A stretch of DNA of 64,000 bases. Source: Limosilactobacillus balticus (GTDB lineage: Bacteria > Bacillota > Bacilli > Lactobacillales > Lactobacillaceae). Position 1 is the first letter of the stretch. Each line of letters starts with the position of its first letter. The stretch covers positions 248,001-312,000 of the forward strand of contig NZ_JACIVH010000042.1 in NCBI RefSeq assembly GCF_014145615.1. Reading direction: 5' to 3'. The notes below the pieces were generated by a model, which was not told where the DNA came from, did not search any database, and saw nothing but the letters and a program-made list of their open reading frames with translations. The position numbers were made by a program, and so were the translations under genes. Below are positions 34,001 through 43,093 of this stretch, one piece after another.

Positions 34001-35080
34001 ATGGCACAACGGTTAATAAAGTTATTTTCCCACAATGATTTAGATGGATTCGGGGCTCCATTATTATTAAAAGCACTCCAATCAGTAATGTTTGAAGACA
34101 CAGAATTTGATATGACAAACTGTGGCGCTGGACGAATCGATGAAGAATTAAGTCGATGGATGCAAACAGCGGAAGTAGGGCGCTTTACAGATGTTTATAT
34201 TATGGATATGACGCCGGATAGCGATTATTCATTTAAGTTATTGAATGAACGGTTCGCTAATCATTGGCTTGTCTTTGATCATCATGAAAGTGAAGCTGAA
34301 CTACGCCAAAAGTATGTGGCCAATAGTATCGTACCTGCTAATCCAGCGGTTAATCCAAGTGCCACAAGTTTGGTATGGGATTGGCTAAAACAACAGCCAT
34401 CTTTTGCAAAGGTTGATGAGCAACGGCAAAAAGACCTTGCTTATCTAGTTGAACTAATTCGTGCTTACGATACGTGGGATTGGCAAAATGATCCTGAAAT
34501 GGATGAACAGGAACGAGTTGATGCTGATAATTTTGACCAGCTCTTTTGGTTTTATCCTCTCCAAGATTCGGAAGAGTTTGTTCAAAATGTTTTTAATACC
34601 AGTTGGCAACAATATCAGGAAGAAAATCGGCTGTTGATTCGGACCCTAAACGAACGGCGGGCAAAGTACCTTAAGAGCCATTTGAAAGATGTTTTGATTA
34701 CAGATATCGATGATCATAAATTTGGGGTCGTATATGCAAGTGACTATAAGTCTGAAATTGCTCACGAATTATTAGTGCAACATCCAGAAGTCGAGGCGGC
34801 CTTGGTAGTCAGTCCGGTAAGCGTGTCACTTCGAAGCAACGGAAAGTTAGATGTGGCTAAATTTGCCGAAAAATACTTTAACGGTGGTGGCCATGCTGAT
34901 GCTGCAGGTGGCCGGTTGACGGTTAATCTGATCGAAGTTGGTGAACAAGCAGTCATTGATGATCTTAAGCAGACGATCACTAATCAGCAAAATGAACAAA
35001 AATCAAATGAAAGTACGCTTGCCGATAATCTTGATCCCGAAGTAGCCGCAAAGATGGCAGCTTTGTTTGGGAAGAAGTAG
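34001..35080 (+). CDS. DHH-family phosphoesterase (oligoribonuclease/NrnB-like)
   Basis: A 359-residue protein with the motif order of DHH phosphodiesterases: FSHNDLDGFGA (residues 8-18), YIMDMTPD, LVFDHHESE (the DHH motif) and the C-terminal DHHA1 signature GGGHADAAGG. Such enzymes degrade nano-RNA, pAp or cyclic dinucleotide linear products using Mn2+. An upstream in-frame ATG at 33920 exists, but ATG 34001 has GAGGA at a good distance and fits the family N-terminus; a TATAAT box lies at 33962-33967. The substrate is not resolved. Confidence 0.85.
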   Translation: MAQRLIKLFSHNDLDGFGAPLLLKALQSVMFEDTEFDMTNCGAGRIDEELSRWMQTAEVGRFTDVYIMDMTPDSDYSFKLLNERFANHWLVFDHHESEAELRQKYVANSIVPANPAVNPSATSLVWDWLKQQPSFAKVDEQRQKDLAYLVELIRAYDTWDWQNDPEMDEQERVDADNFDQLFWFYPLQDSEEFVQNVFNTSWQQYQEENRLLIRTLNERRAKYLKSHLKDVLITDIDDHKFGVVYASDYKSEIAHELLVQHPEVEAALVVSPVSVSLRSNGKLDVAKFAEKYFNGGGHADAAGGRLTVNLIEVGEQAVIDDLKQTITNQQNEQKSNESTLADNLDPEVAAKMAALFGKK

Positions 35081-35396
35081 GGTGACTACGATTTGCGGCT
35101 GTTAAGGAGTTTCATGTAAGTGGGGGGGAGAAAAGACAATCGATTATTTGAACTATGGAAACCTAACTGTTAAGAGAGTTTGTCGTAAAATTACCGCGAC
35201 GTTTTTCGTTGATGAACTCCAAAAGATTGGTACTGTCGAGGACGTAACGCTTGATGAATGTTTAGATAGTCATACTGTTCAGCTTCTTCGACAGAAATAA
35301 TTTTATTTTTAATTCCAAGAGTATTTAAGATAAAATCATTATGGGGTATTTGTTTAAACCTTCTTTCATGATTTTTGTGGTGAATTGATTGTATAA

Positions 35397-35426
35397 CGAG
35401 GGGACAGCAAATGTCCTCTTTTTGTA
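35397..35426 (+). terminator. Plus-strand terminator-like hairpin in the gap
   Basis: GAGGGGACA-gcaaa-TGTCCTC followed by TTTTTG. It could terminate read-through from the DHH gene about 320 bp upstream. Confidence 0.6.
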
Positions 35427-35468
35427 TAAAAAAATCTGGCATGGAATCTCCATCCATACCAGAAAATA
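35427..35468 (-). terminator. Terminator of the small membrane protein gene
   Basis: On the minus strand TCTGGTATGGA pairs with TCCATGCCAGA (one G-U), followed by seven T. Confidence 0.8.
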
Positions 35469-35539
35469 TATACTCGATTTTTAAACTAAAAAAGAACCAT
35501 GACCCTAAGCCATAGCTCTGTAATTGAAAAGTAAACCAA

Positions 35540-35824
35540 TCATGCGGTTGTGTGACCGTTGTGGGTAACGCTGTTTTCACGATAACCAAAGTAGAATTGG
35601 ATAGCAGCAATTGCAATGTTTACCCAGTTCATTGTAAGGAACCAGCCATTAAGTGCGTTGCCGTCGTGTGTCATGCCGTAGTATACCCAAAAACCAATTA
35701 CGATAGCACATACATTAATCCATGCGAATGTCTTTTGTAGAATTTGATTGTTAAGGGCAAACCACATCCATACAACGTTTACTACAAACCAGATTGCAAG
35801 AATCCAAAAGATAACGTCGAACAT
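35540..35824 (-). CDS. Small multi-pass membrane protein, unknown function
   Basis: A 94-residue protein with three hydrophobic segments (about 3-22, 30-48 and 60-80), several Trp residues and a His-containing C-terminal tail (TVTHNGHTTA). ATG 35824 has GAAAGGAAG upstream; an upstream frame extension to 35863 lacks a site. A -10 TATAAT with weak -35 TTTGGC (17 bp) lies at about 35903-35931. No family recognised. Confidence 0.65.
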   Translation of the reverse strand: MFDVIFWILAIWFVVNVVWMWFALNNQILQKTFAWINVCAIVIGFWVYYGMTHDGNALNGWFLTMNWVNIAIAAIQFYFGYRENSVTHNGHTTA

Positions 35825-36051
35825 AGTATTACTTCCTTTCAACATCCTATCTACACATACCATAGATAATACCTAATAAAGAAGATTTACTTTTCACTAT
35901 CTATTATAGTCGGATCTTATCGATAGCCAAAAGATAAAGCGCTATTAATATGTAATTATGGCACATTGAAGAAATATTGAGTAAAAAAGTGCAGATTCTT
36001 GTCTTTTACGTATATATCTTTATAGAACTATTTAACAGGGGGATTATAAAG

Positions 36052-37023
36052 ATGAATGAATTCTTGCGCAAAAAGTGGGAGATGGCGGGCTTAGCCGATG
36101 ATTATATCTTCAATAAAGTGATGCTTGACTATGATATTTGTTTAGAAGTTTTACGGCGGATCTTACCCGACTTGCATATTAAAAAGATTAAGTTACCTAA
36201 TAACCAGCAAGAGTTTGCTGTCGCTCCTGATGTTAAGGCAGTGCGTTTTGACATCTATACGACCGACGAACAAGGTAACCATTATGATATTGAGATGCAA
36301 GTAGCTGACCACCACAATATCGCTAAACGAATTCGTTATTATCAAACGGCTAGCTCAATGGAAGCCTACGATAAAGGGCAGCCATATGAACAAGCTGATG
36401 ATTCCTATGTGATTTTCTTCTGCAATTTTGACCCATTCCAGCTTGGCCAGCAACGCTATATATTACACAAGCATATCGATGAAATTCCCGAACAAATTAT
36501 AGAAGATGGACAAACCGATATCTTATTTAACGTCCCTTCCATGCGTCACGATGTTGATCCCAAGATGCAAGCGCTTTTAGATGTGATTGCTCAGCGAAAA
36601 GTTGAGGCGACTGATCCGCTTGTCGTAAAATTAAAGGAGAGAATAGCAGTTGTAAAGCGGAATCGGAAATGGAGGTCGGAATACATGCGACGTTCAGTAT
36701 ATGAAATGGATCAAGAAATGCGCGAGAAAAAGATTCGTGAGGGTGAACGTAGGATACAGGATGGCAAACGGGAGATATTAGAAGGGAAACGTGAGCTTCA
36801 GAAAAGTAAACGTGAAATTAAAGAAGGCCAGGATCGACTCAAAGAAAAAGAACAGCTAATTCAGAAAAAAGAACAAAAATTGCACGAAAATCAGCAGATG
36901 ATAATTAAAACATCGATTGTGGCAATGAGAGCGCTGAATATTGATGAAACAACAATCAAGAAAGAGATGAAAGAAAAGTTTGACTTGTCAGACAAAGAAA
37001 TTAAGGATTATTTTGCCGAATAA
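36052..37023 (+). CDS. Rpn-family recombination-promoting nuclease / PD-(D/E)XK putative transposase
   Basis: A 323-residue protein. Residues 1-220 carry the PDDEXK_2 fold of Rpn/transposase-like nucleases, with the catalytic strand VRFDIYTTDEQGNHYDIEMQ (Asp and Glu-x-Gln). From about 225 to 290 it forms a highly charged coiled coil with REGERRIQDGKREI-type repeats, ending in a small helical domain. The family promotes RecA-independent recombination or acts as a DNA-damaging effector. Many lactobacilli carry several copies. ATG 36052 with AGGGGG is preferred over the upstream frame start. A terminator follows. Confidence 0.82.
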   Translation: MNEFLRKKWEMAGLADDYIFNKVMLDYDICLEVLRRILPDLHIKKIKLPNNQQEFAVAPDVKAVRFDIYTTDEQGNHYDIEMQVADHHNIAKRIRYYQTASSMEAYDKGQPYEQADDSYVIFFCNFDPFQLGQQRYILHKHIDEIPEQIIEDGQTDILFNVPSMRHDVDPKMQALLDVIAQRKVEATDPLVVKLKERIAVVKRNRKWRSEYMRRSVYEMDQEMREKKIREGERRIQDGKREILEGKRELQKSKREIKEGQDRLKEKEQLIQKKEQKLHENQQMIIKTSIVAMRALNIDETTIKKEMKEKFDLSDKEIKDYFAE

Positions 37024-37028
37024 AATGA

Positions 37029-37063
37029 GGAAGTCTCCAAATTAATTATGGAGGCTTTTTAGG
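37029..37063 (+). terminator. Terminator of the Rpn gene
   Basis: AAGTCTCCA...TGGAGGCTTTTT hairpin with T run. Confidence 0.8.
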
Positions 37064-37124
37064 TAACTCCTAAAGATTAAGGTATAATAAAGCTTTAAAT
37101 ATAAGATCTGTGGGGAGGATCTTT

Positions 37125-38084
37125 ATGAGAAAAATAGCACTAATTTTGATGCTTTCATTGACAATGCTGGTCGGGGTAGCTTGTGGGAGAACATCCTCAA
37201 GTATTAATAGATCAGCTAGTAGTATGACTAGTTCTTTATCGAGTACACAACAAACAAGGGACGATACAGGACTAAATGCTGAACGATTAACACCTGAACA
37301 AACTGCTGCTCTTGTATTGTATTATCGTGATGCCCATATGCCAGGTGCAAATGATTACGATTATTCTGCTGATATGGAAAATAATGATCAGGGAGCAACG
37401 GTTAAGATTTATGATAAGGAAGCAGTGCCTTGGGGAGAGGGACCTTCTGCTAAGACTTATCCTAAGGGTGCCAAAGTTTTATATACTATTAAGTTAACTT
37501 TCGAAAGCGATGAAGATGGCGATCACTTAAATTCAACCTATTATACAATTGTCGGAAATAAGGTTTACTATGCGAACAGTAGTAATGGTATTCGCAAAAT
37601 AGGCGTAACACTCGCTGAAATGGTGACGTATGCCAAAACGCATGGGGAAGTTAATCGTGTTTTGAAAGTAGCAAAAAAGACCCAAATTGTTGATATGCGT
37701 GGTAAAGTTACACTTACGGCTAAGGATGGATTAACTACCCAGCAACTAGGAACATTAGTTGCATTGTTAAAGAACTCTGATTGGTTTAAGAATAGGGTTC
37801 AAAATGGTGAAATGTATTACGGGACACATTATGGTTATGGTGAAGTTGCGGATTATCAATATGTAACAACAAAGGGTGATTCGACTAGTTATATTTGGTT
37901 TAAACGTAAAGGAAATGATGTCACAATTAAAATGATTGAACCGACTGAAAATCAAAGCGTGGCAGGAGTATCAATGACTACTACCCATACCACTGTTACG
38001 AATTTGATAAATAATTACTACACAAGTGAAGACCAACAGGATGAAGTTAATACCTATGCCGACCAATTAAAAGCGGAACCGTAA
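37125..38084 (+). CDS. Secreted lipoprotein-like protein of unknown function
   Basis: A 319-residue exported protein. The signal segment MRKIALILMLSLTMLVGVAC-G ends in a lipobox-like Cys at residue 20, though the -3 position is Gly, not the preferred Leu. A Ser/Thr-rich linker follows (about 22-50), then a globular domain with ADMENNDQGATVKIYDKE and repeated beta strands. Start ATG 37125 has GGGGAGGAT upstream; a TATAAT box is at about 37083. The next gene lies 30 bp downstream and may be co-transcribed. No recognisable family. Confidence 0.7.
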   Translation: MRKIALILMLSLTMLVGVACGRTSSSINRSASSMTSSLSSTQQTRDDTGLNAERLTPEQTAALVLYYRDAHMPGANDYDYSADMENNDQGATVKIYDKEAVPWGEGPSAKTYPKGAKVLYTIKLTFESDEDGDHLNSTYYTIVGNKVYYANSSNGIRKIGVTLAEMVTYAKTHGEVNRVLKVAKKTQIVDMRGKVTLTAKDGLTTQQLGTLVALLKNSDWFKNRVQNGEMYYGTHYGYGEVADYQYVTTKGDSTSYIWFKRKGNDVTIKMIEPTENQSVAGVSMTTTHTTVTNLINNYYTSEDQQDEVNTYADQLKAEP

Positions 38085-38114
38085 AATTAGATTAATTATT
38101 AAGAAGGATATATT

Positions 38115-38435
38115 ATGGGTAAAAAAGATAAGTATGATGTTCAAAAGTTTACTGGGATTCCCGTCGAAACAGATGCTAGTGGCAAGTATCAGTTAAAGTT
38201 CGACCAAAATGGTGAAGCTAAATTACATACTTGGCGGACCGGGAAACATACTAAGGGGAAATTTAAGCATCCAGGCCAATTAATGATGACGGAAAATAAC
38301 TTGACCGTTGTAATTTTAAAAGCAGAACCAATGGCTTTTAAGGATCGTCATAGTGAAACGCCTCTACAACGATTTTTAACTGTCGATGTTACAGAAGATG
38401 TACTGAAACAAGGTCTTGCAGAATTAAAGGAGTGA
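38115..38435 (+). CDS. Hypothetical 106-residue protein in flavodoxin-fold operon
   Basis: A soluble, Lys-rich small protein (GKKDKYDVQKFTGIPVETDASGKYQLKF) with probable beta structure and a C-terminal helix. RBS AAGAAGGA precedes ATG. Its stop lies 5 bp before the oxidoreductase start, so the genes are co-translated. Function unknown. Confidence 0.65.
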   Translation: MGKKDKYDVQKFTGIPVETDASGKYQLKFDQNGEAKLHTWRTGKHTKGKFKHPGQLMMTENNLTVVILKAEPMAFKDRHSETPLQRFLTVDVTEDVLKQGLAELKE

Positions 38436-38440
38436 AATTG

Positions 38441-39124
38441 ATGAAAACACTGGTGATAGTGGCGCACCCTCAACTTGCAAATTCATCGACTGAATCGTTT
38501 TTAAAGGCAGCCGCTGATGATGAAAATAACGTTATGTGGCATGAATTAAAAGCTTCTTTTAATATTTCTCAAGAGCAGGAGTTGCTTAAATCGGCAACTC
38601 GAATTATTTTTCAATTTCCGCTGTATTGGTATAGTGCGCCAGCGATCTTAAAGCAATGGCTTGATGAGGTATGGAATTCACAACTTACAAGTAGTTATTT
38701 GCTAAAGGGCCGCGAATTGGGGATTGTCACAACAGTTGCTCATCCCGCCTCTGCTTTTCAACCAGGCGCCAGTCAAGAGTATACAATTGCTGAAATTTTA
38801 CGACCATATCAGGCTTTAGCACACGCAATGGGGATGAAGTATTTACCACCATTGCCGATCTATCAATTCGCCCAACAGAGTGAAGAAGAGCGCCAGTTAT
38901 TATTTATTCAATATCAACAATACTTGACCTTAGATAATTTCTTGCATTTTAGTGATCAGACACAATGGTTTATTGATCGCCTTAACACCAAAATCGCTCG
39001 AGAGGTAGATCCTCTTCAACAAGCTAAATTAGAACAATTATTATCACTTTTACAAGACCAACAAGAAGAGCTAGATGATTTGCACACTTCTATCGGCTGG
39101 CTACGGGAAAAAGAGGATGACTAA
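38441..39124 (+). CDS. NAD(P)H-dependent oxidoreductase, flavodoxin-like fold (general stress/MdaB-like)
   Basis: A 227-residue flavoprotein. It has the strand-loop VIVAHPQLANSSTES, the FQFPLYWYSAPAILKQWLDEVW core of the KefF/NQO family, and the LKGRELGIVTT strand. It should transfer hydride from NAD(P)H to quinones or similar acceptors with FMN. The C-terminal ~50 residues form a charged helix not typical of short family members. Start ATG 38441 is favoured over GTG 38432, because AAGGAG is well placed and the overlap with the previous stop is avoided. Confidence 0.82.
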   Translation: MKTLVIVAHPQLANSSTESFLKAAADDENNVMWHELKASFNISQEQELLKSATRIIFQFPLYWYSAPAILKQWLDEVWNSQLTSSYLLKGRELGIVTTVAHPASAFQPGASQEYTIAEILRPYQALAHAMGMKYLPPLPIYQFAQQSEEERQLLFIQYQQYLTLDNFLHFSDQTQWFIDRLNTKIAREVDPLQQAKLEQLLSLLQDQQEELDDLHTSIGWLREKEDD

Positions 39125-39125
39125 A

Positions 39126-39299
39126 ATGGATGAGAATCAACGATGGGCACACGAAGAATTAACAAGATTAATGAAAAATAGCCCAACATATGAAGATCAG
39201 GCTTTTTACCGGGCATTAGATCAGTTAATGCTTAAACAAGCACAACGTCTAATTAATGCCGCCGGTGAGCTCGATGGTCGTAGTTGGGCTGATAAATAA
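39126..39299 (+). CDS. Hypothetical 57-residue protein at the end of the flavodoxin-fold operon
   Basis: A short helical, charged protein (MDENQRWAHEELTRLMKNS...). It starts one base after the oxidoreductase stop, with AAAGAGG in the end of that gene as ribosome binding site. An in-frame ATG at 39117 is an alternative. The tight coupling supports a real gene. Function unknown. Confidence 0.6.
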   Translation: MDENQRWAHEELTRLMKNSPTYEDQAFYRALDQLMLKQAQRLINAAGELDGRSWADK

Positions 39300-39580
39300 T
39301 TAATTTAAAATATAAAGCAGAAGTCTACCTACCACTTCAACAATAGACTTCCACCTTATCAGATAATTGTTTCAAAATGAAACTAGGGGGTTATAAATAC
39401 CCGTAATTCTAATTGCACGATTTAGAATAAGTCACCAAAAAAACTTATAAGGACTTTGGGAATATTGATACCTTATAACTAAGTTAGTGAAACGATGGGT
39501 ACTAGAGAATTATGAATAAAATCCTCATATATTATTATAAAACAAATTATTCCTAAAAAATACAAAATTATTGATTTCTA

Positions 39581-39958
39581 TTATTTTATAGTGAGTCGTA
39601 AATCGTTTCGGAGTTTGTCAGCAAGAATAACTGCTTGATTGTGTTTTTCATCTTTTGCCCCGTAAAGGAGAATGACGTTCTGACTTGGCAACTGACTTTG
39701 GACAATTGCCTTTAATGAATTATAGTAAACAGGATTGGTGCTTAATTCTGCTAGATAACGCTCTTTAAATTCTGGATAGCGAGCGATGTCATGACTAAAC
39801 CATTTCCGAAGCTCGGTACTGGGTCCAACTTCTTTGAGCCACTTATCAAGATGTGCATTTTCTTTTGAAATCCCACGTGGCCAAATGCGGTCAACGAGGA
39901 TACGATAACCATCTAAATCTACAGGTTTAGTATAGATTCGTTCAATTTTTAGTTCCAT
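39581..39958 (-). CDS. DUF488-family protein
   Basis: A 125-residue protein with the family signature RILVDRIWPRGISKENAHLDKWLKEVGPSTELRKWFSHD and LLYGAKDEKHNQAVILA. DUF488 proteins are small soluble proteins of unclear, possibly nucleotide- or stress-related, role. AAAGGAGAGG precedes ATG. It is divergent from the MPG glycosylase gene with a 61-bp shared region. Confidence 0.85.
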   Translation of the reverse strand: MELKIERIYTKPVDLDGYRILVDRIWPRGISKENAHLDKWLKEVGPSTELRKWFSHDIARYPEFKERYLAELSTNPVYYNSLKAIVQSQLPSQNVILLYGAKDEKHNQAVILADKLRNDLRLTIK

Positions 39959-40019
39959 TATGCCCTCTCCTTTAATTAGTGTTATGTTTAGGATAGTTCT
40001 TTTTAGGAGGAAAATAAAT

Positions 40020-40652
40020 ATGCTAACAAAATATCAACAATTTTTTACTGGACGGCCTACAGTCGAAATTGCGAAGGATCTTTTAGGAAAGCTAGTAAAA
40101 TACCAAACTGAAAATGGGATCATTGGTGGTTATATTGTTGAAACAGAAGCATATTTAGGGGAAAAAGATTCTGCATCACATGCCTTTAATGGCCGACGCA
40201 CTGGCTATTCGGAATCTTTATATGGGATGCCTGGAAATATTTACCTGTACCAAATCCGTGGACATTATTGTTTTGATATTGTGGTTCAGGATGCAGAAGA
40301 GCCTCAAGGAATTTTGCTCCGCGGAATAGAACCAGCACTAAATATCGATAAAATGATCGAAAATCGGCACATGTCAGGGGTAAATATTACTAATGGTCCT
40401 GGCAAATTGGTGCAGGCGCTTGGAATTCATTCACGGGATTTAGACGGGCAGCCAATGGAAACAAGTCCACTAACGGTTGATTTACATAATTATAAAATTC
40501 CTGGAGAAATCGCTATTTCTGCGCGGATTGGAGTTAATTTAAAGGGAAAGGACGGGCTAAGTCCACGCCGCTTTTATGTAAAAGGCAATCCCTATGTATC
40601 AAATGTGAAAAAACAAGACATGGATCTGGAATGTCATGGCTGGAAGGGGTAA
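40020..40652 (+). CDS. mpg: 3-methyladenine DNA glycosylase (AAG/MPG family)
   Basis: A 210-residue base-excision repair enzyme. IVETEAYLGEKDSASHAFNGRRTGYSESLYGMPG holds the catalytic Glu and the DNA-intercalating loop region, and NITNGPGKLVQALGI is the second conserved block. It removes alkylated purines such as 3-methyladenine. ATG 40020 with TTTAGGAGGA is clearly the start; an upstream frame extension is non-coding. The AAA+ ATPase gene starts 3 bp after its stop. Confidence 0.92.
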   Translation: MLTKYQQFFTGRPTVEIAKDLLGKLVKYQTENGIIGGYIVETEAYLGEKDSASHAFNGRRTGYSESLYGMPGNIYLYQIRGHYCFDIVVQDAEEPQGILLRGIEPALNIDKMIENRHMSGVNITNGPGKLVQALGIHSRDLDGQPMETSPLTVDLHNYKIPGEIAISARIGVNLKGKDGLSPRRFYVKGNPYVSNVKKQDMDLECHGWKG

Positions 40653-40655
40653 ATA

Positions 40656-41801
40656 ATGGCACTAACTTATCAACAACTATTAACGGCAGTTCCTGTTGTT
40701 CTCGATGCGGGTAATGTTCCGAATATTGTCGGGGATGCGGGGATCGGTAAATCTGCTTTAGTTCGTGAAATTGCTGCTAATCTGAATGCGGAATTATTCA
40801 CTACGGTTGTCAGTTTAAGTGAAAAAGGAGACCTTGCAATTCCAGTTCCTCCATTGACTAGTGAATCCTTTGTTGAGACGAAAAATTATGGCCGCCTTGC
40901 AAATGTACAATTCGGCTACTCTGAAACTTTAATTAGCATTATTAAGTATGCCGAGGTCCATCCTAATCAGTCAATTATTTGGTTTTTAGATGAATTTAAT
41001 CGCGGAACACAAGCTGTTCAAAGTGAATTAATGAATCTGGTCCTTCAACGAAAGATTAATTCTTTGCGGTTACCTTCCACAGTGCGGATCATTATTGCGG
41101 AGAATCCTGATTCTACGATGACAGGCTTTACTGATCGTGAATATGGTGTTGCGACTGGGGATGCTGCGATTAAAGACCGAACAGTTCGTTTAGTAATGAC
41201 GAGTTCGACGGCTGAATGGTTAAAATGGGCCAAGACCGCTGGAATTAATGACCTTGTTTCCGCCTATCTTACACAATACCCTGAACAATTATTAGTTATT
41301 GATCCAAATAATGAAGATTTGGCCCCCACGCCGCGTGCTTGGGAAAGAGTTTCCCGCAATCTTGATCAATTACAGGCGTTAGATCAGAAAATACAAAAAG
41401 AACTCGCCGCTGATATATTTAGCGGTGACCTAGGTGACGAAGTAGGGGTGGCTTTTGCTCAGTTTGTCCTTGCACAGGGGCAAGAGCTTACCGTAGCGAT
41501 TTTGAAAGACGCTAAAGATGGCAAGAAGCAGTTTGAAAATGCTGATGAAGCAACCAAAATTCAAGTATTACGGTCATGGCTCAGTCCTAAGTTGGCATCT
41601 GAAGAAGAGGCAGCTTTATTTATTAAGTATCTTCAATTAGTTAGTGAGGATGGTCAGTATGCGATTGTTCAAACAGTTGGTGAAGATTTCATCGACCTCT
41701 TGCAAGCAATGTATGAGCAAGCCATCAAACATCCTCAAGGCTCAGTAGCACAACTTTATCAATATTTTGCGGAGGTTGCGACGCGTGGTGATAATCAATG
41801 A
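40656..41801 (+). CDS. MoxR-like AAA+ ATPase
   Basis: A 381-residue ATPase with Walker A GDAGIGKSA (residues 26-34), Walker B IIWFLDEFNRG (about 107-117) and sensor-1 region IIIAENPDS. The C-terminal ~150 residues are helical lid. MoxR ATPases work with VWA proteins as a chaperone pair that activates or inserts cofactors into targets. It overlaps the VWA-metallopeptidase gene by 4 bp (ATGA), a strong sign that the two act together. Confidence 0.87.
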   Translation: MALTYQQLLTAVPVVLDAGNVPNIVGDAGIGKSALVREIAANLNAELFTTVVSLSEKGDLAIPVPPLTSESFVETKNYGRLANVQFGYSETLISIIKYAEVHPNQSIIWFLDEFNRGTQAVQSELMNLVLQRKINSLRLPSTVRIIIAENPDSTMTGFTDREYGVATGDAAIKDRTVRLVMTSSTAEWLKWAKTAGINDLVSAYLTQYPEQLLVIDPNNEDLAPTPRAWERVSRNLDQLQALDQKIQKELAADIFSGDLGDEVGVAFAQFVLAQGQELTVAILKDAKDGKKQFENADEATKIQVLRSWLSPKLASEEEAALFIKYLQLVSEDGQYAIVQTVGEDFIDLLQAMYEQAIKHPQGSVAQLYQYFAEVATRGDNQ

Positions 41802-43090
41802 GTTTAGGTGACTTTCTAGCACGACTACGCCAAAATGATGGAAGGAATAGCCATGTAACGTCTGCGCAACGGATTAGGGATACAATTATTAGCATCCTTC
41901 AAAAACAGCGACTTTTCGGAGAGGTGTTGTTACAGCTTCCACGAGAAAATGATTTACAGTTACCCGCAATGATGGGATTGAGATGGGATGACAATCGTCT
42001 TGTCCTGGTTATCAATCCAGAAAAATTAGCACATGTTCGTAATGATGAGCTGCAAAGTTTATTAGAACATGAAGCCCTTCACCTTATCTGGATGCATCCA
42101 TTACGTTATGCTTCTTATCCTCATCCAGATTTAGTTCAGATTGCGACCGATGTAGCGGTAAACCAGTATTTAACTGCGGCGCCCCAGGGAACAGTAACCC
42201 TTAGCCAATTGGAGAAAATTCTTCGTCAAAGGCTAATGCCAAAATTAGATTCACAGGATTATCTCAATATATTAGAACAGCTACCCGCTGAACAACAAGA
42301 AAAATTACATCAACCGGGCCTAAAATTAAATGGTGGTAAGCAAAAAGAAAATGCAACGGCAGATAAGGTTAAAACAGCCGATACTCATAACGGCTGGCAG
42401 GAAGCTAAGGCAAGTCGGCAGGTCAGCAATCAGGTCGTGCGATTAGCGAATATTAAGCGGCTTTTGACTAGTTCCTGGAAGCAAACCCCGCAACGAGATC
42501 GTGGGTTATTACCGGGCAACATAAAATCACAGCTGCAAAAAGCTTGCCAAACCAGAATAGTTGATTGGCGGCAGATTCTTAGGCGGCAGTTTGGATTACT
42601 TGCACGAGGACAAGTTGAGTCACATGCTCGCTTTAATCGTCGACAGCCACTAAGAATGGATTTGCCTGGCAAAGTTACGAGATTGGATCCGGCTGTTGAC
42701 ATTTTTGTTGATAATTCTGGATCAGTTACCGACCAAGAAATCAGTCAAACACTAACGACGCTTGAAAAGATGCTTAAGAAAACGAAACTGACAGCTAGCG
42801 TTTACTCGTTTGATGCCCAGGTGACTGCCAAACAAAAACTACATGATGGTAAAAAACTTGATTTTAGACGAACTGGTGGCGGGGGTACAAGTTTTCAGTG
42901 TATTTTTAATTATCTCCATCAGCACCACCTAACTAAACGTAATCGCATAATTATTATTATTACTGATGGGTGGGGAGAGGAAAGAATCAATAATTATCAT
43001 TATCAAAATGTTTATTGGCTAATGATGACAAAGGCTAATCAATTATCAGTTAAAGAGCCACCGGGAAGAGTATTAGAAATGAGGGGATAA
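41798..43090 (+). CDS. VWA-like / metallopeptidase-like protein (DUF2201), partner of the AAA+ ATPase
   Basis: A 430-residue protein. The N-terminal domain contains HEALH (His91, Glu92, His95), a zincin-like HExxH motif. The C-terminal domain (about 290-430) is VWA-like with a MIDAS-type VDIFVDNSGSVTDQEI segment. This is the putative metallopeptidase/VWA architecture. A charged, poorly conserved linker joins the two. The 4-bp overlap with the AAA+ gene and the close downstream small gene indicate a three-component operon. The target is unknown. Confidence 0.82.
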   Translation: MSLGDFLARLRQNDGRNSHVTSAQRIRDTIISILQKQRLFGEVLLQLPRENDLQLPAMMGLRWDDNRLVLVINPEKLAHVRNDELQSLLEHEALHLIWMHPLRYASYPHPDLVQIATDVAVNQYLTAAPQGTVTLSQLEKILRQRLMPKLDSQDYLNILEQLPAEQQEKLHQPGLKLNGGKQKENATADKVKTADTHNGWQEAKASRQVSNQVVRLANIKRLLTSSWKQTPQRDRGLLPGNIKSQLQKACQTRIVDWRQILRRQFGLLARGQVESHARFNRRQPLRMDLPGKVTRLDPAVDIFVDNSGSVTDQEISQTLTTLEKMLKKTKLTASVYSFDAQVTAKQKLHDGKKLDFRRTGGGGTSFQCIFNYLHQHHLTKRNRIIIIITDGWGEERINNYHYQNVYWLMMTKANQLSVKEPPGRVLEMRG

Positions 43091-43093
43091 TTG

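Larger units (their letters stand above)
35081..35539. other. 459-bp gap with two oppositely oriented terminators and no convincing gene
   Basis: A plus-strand hairpin GAGGGGACA...TGTCCTCTTTTT is at 35397-35425 and a minus-strand terminator at 35427-35468. An open minus frame crosses both and is therefore unlikely to be a gene. Its lower part encodes NIHQALRPRQYQSFGVHQR, faintly transposase-like, which could be a decayed mobile-element scrap. TTGTCGTAAAATTA at 35179-35192 also occurs inside the Rpn gene at about 36619-36632. Confidence 0.45.

Noticed and set aside
35191-35616. 141-residue open frame on the minus strand
   Set aside because: It runs through both oppositely oriented terminators and overlaps the small membrane protein gene in another frame; there is no ribosome binding site.
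39300-39580. Hairpin GAAGTCTA...TAGACTTC in the gap after the flavodoxin operon
   Set aside because: There is no T run or conserved motif, so it could not be called a terminator or RNA gene with confidence; otherwise nothing is seen in this gap.
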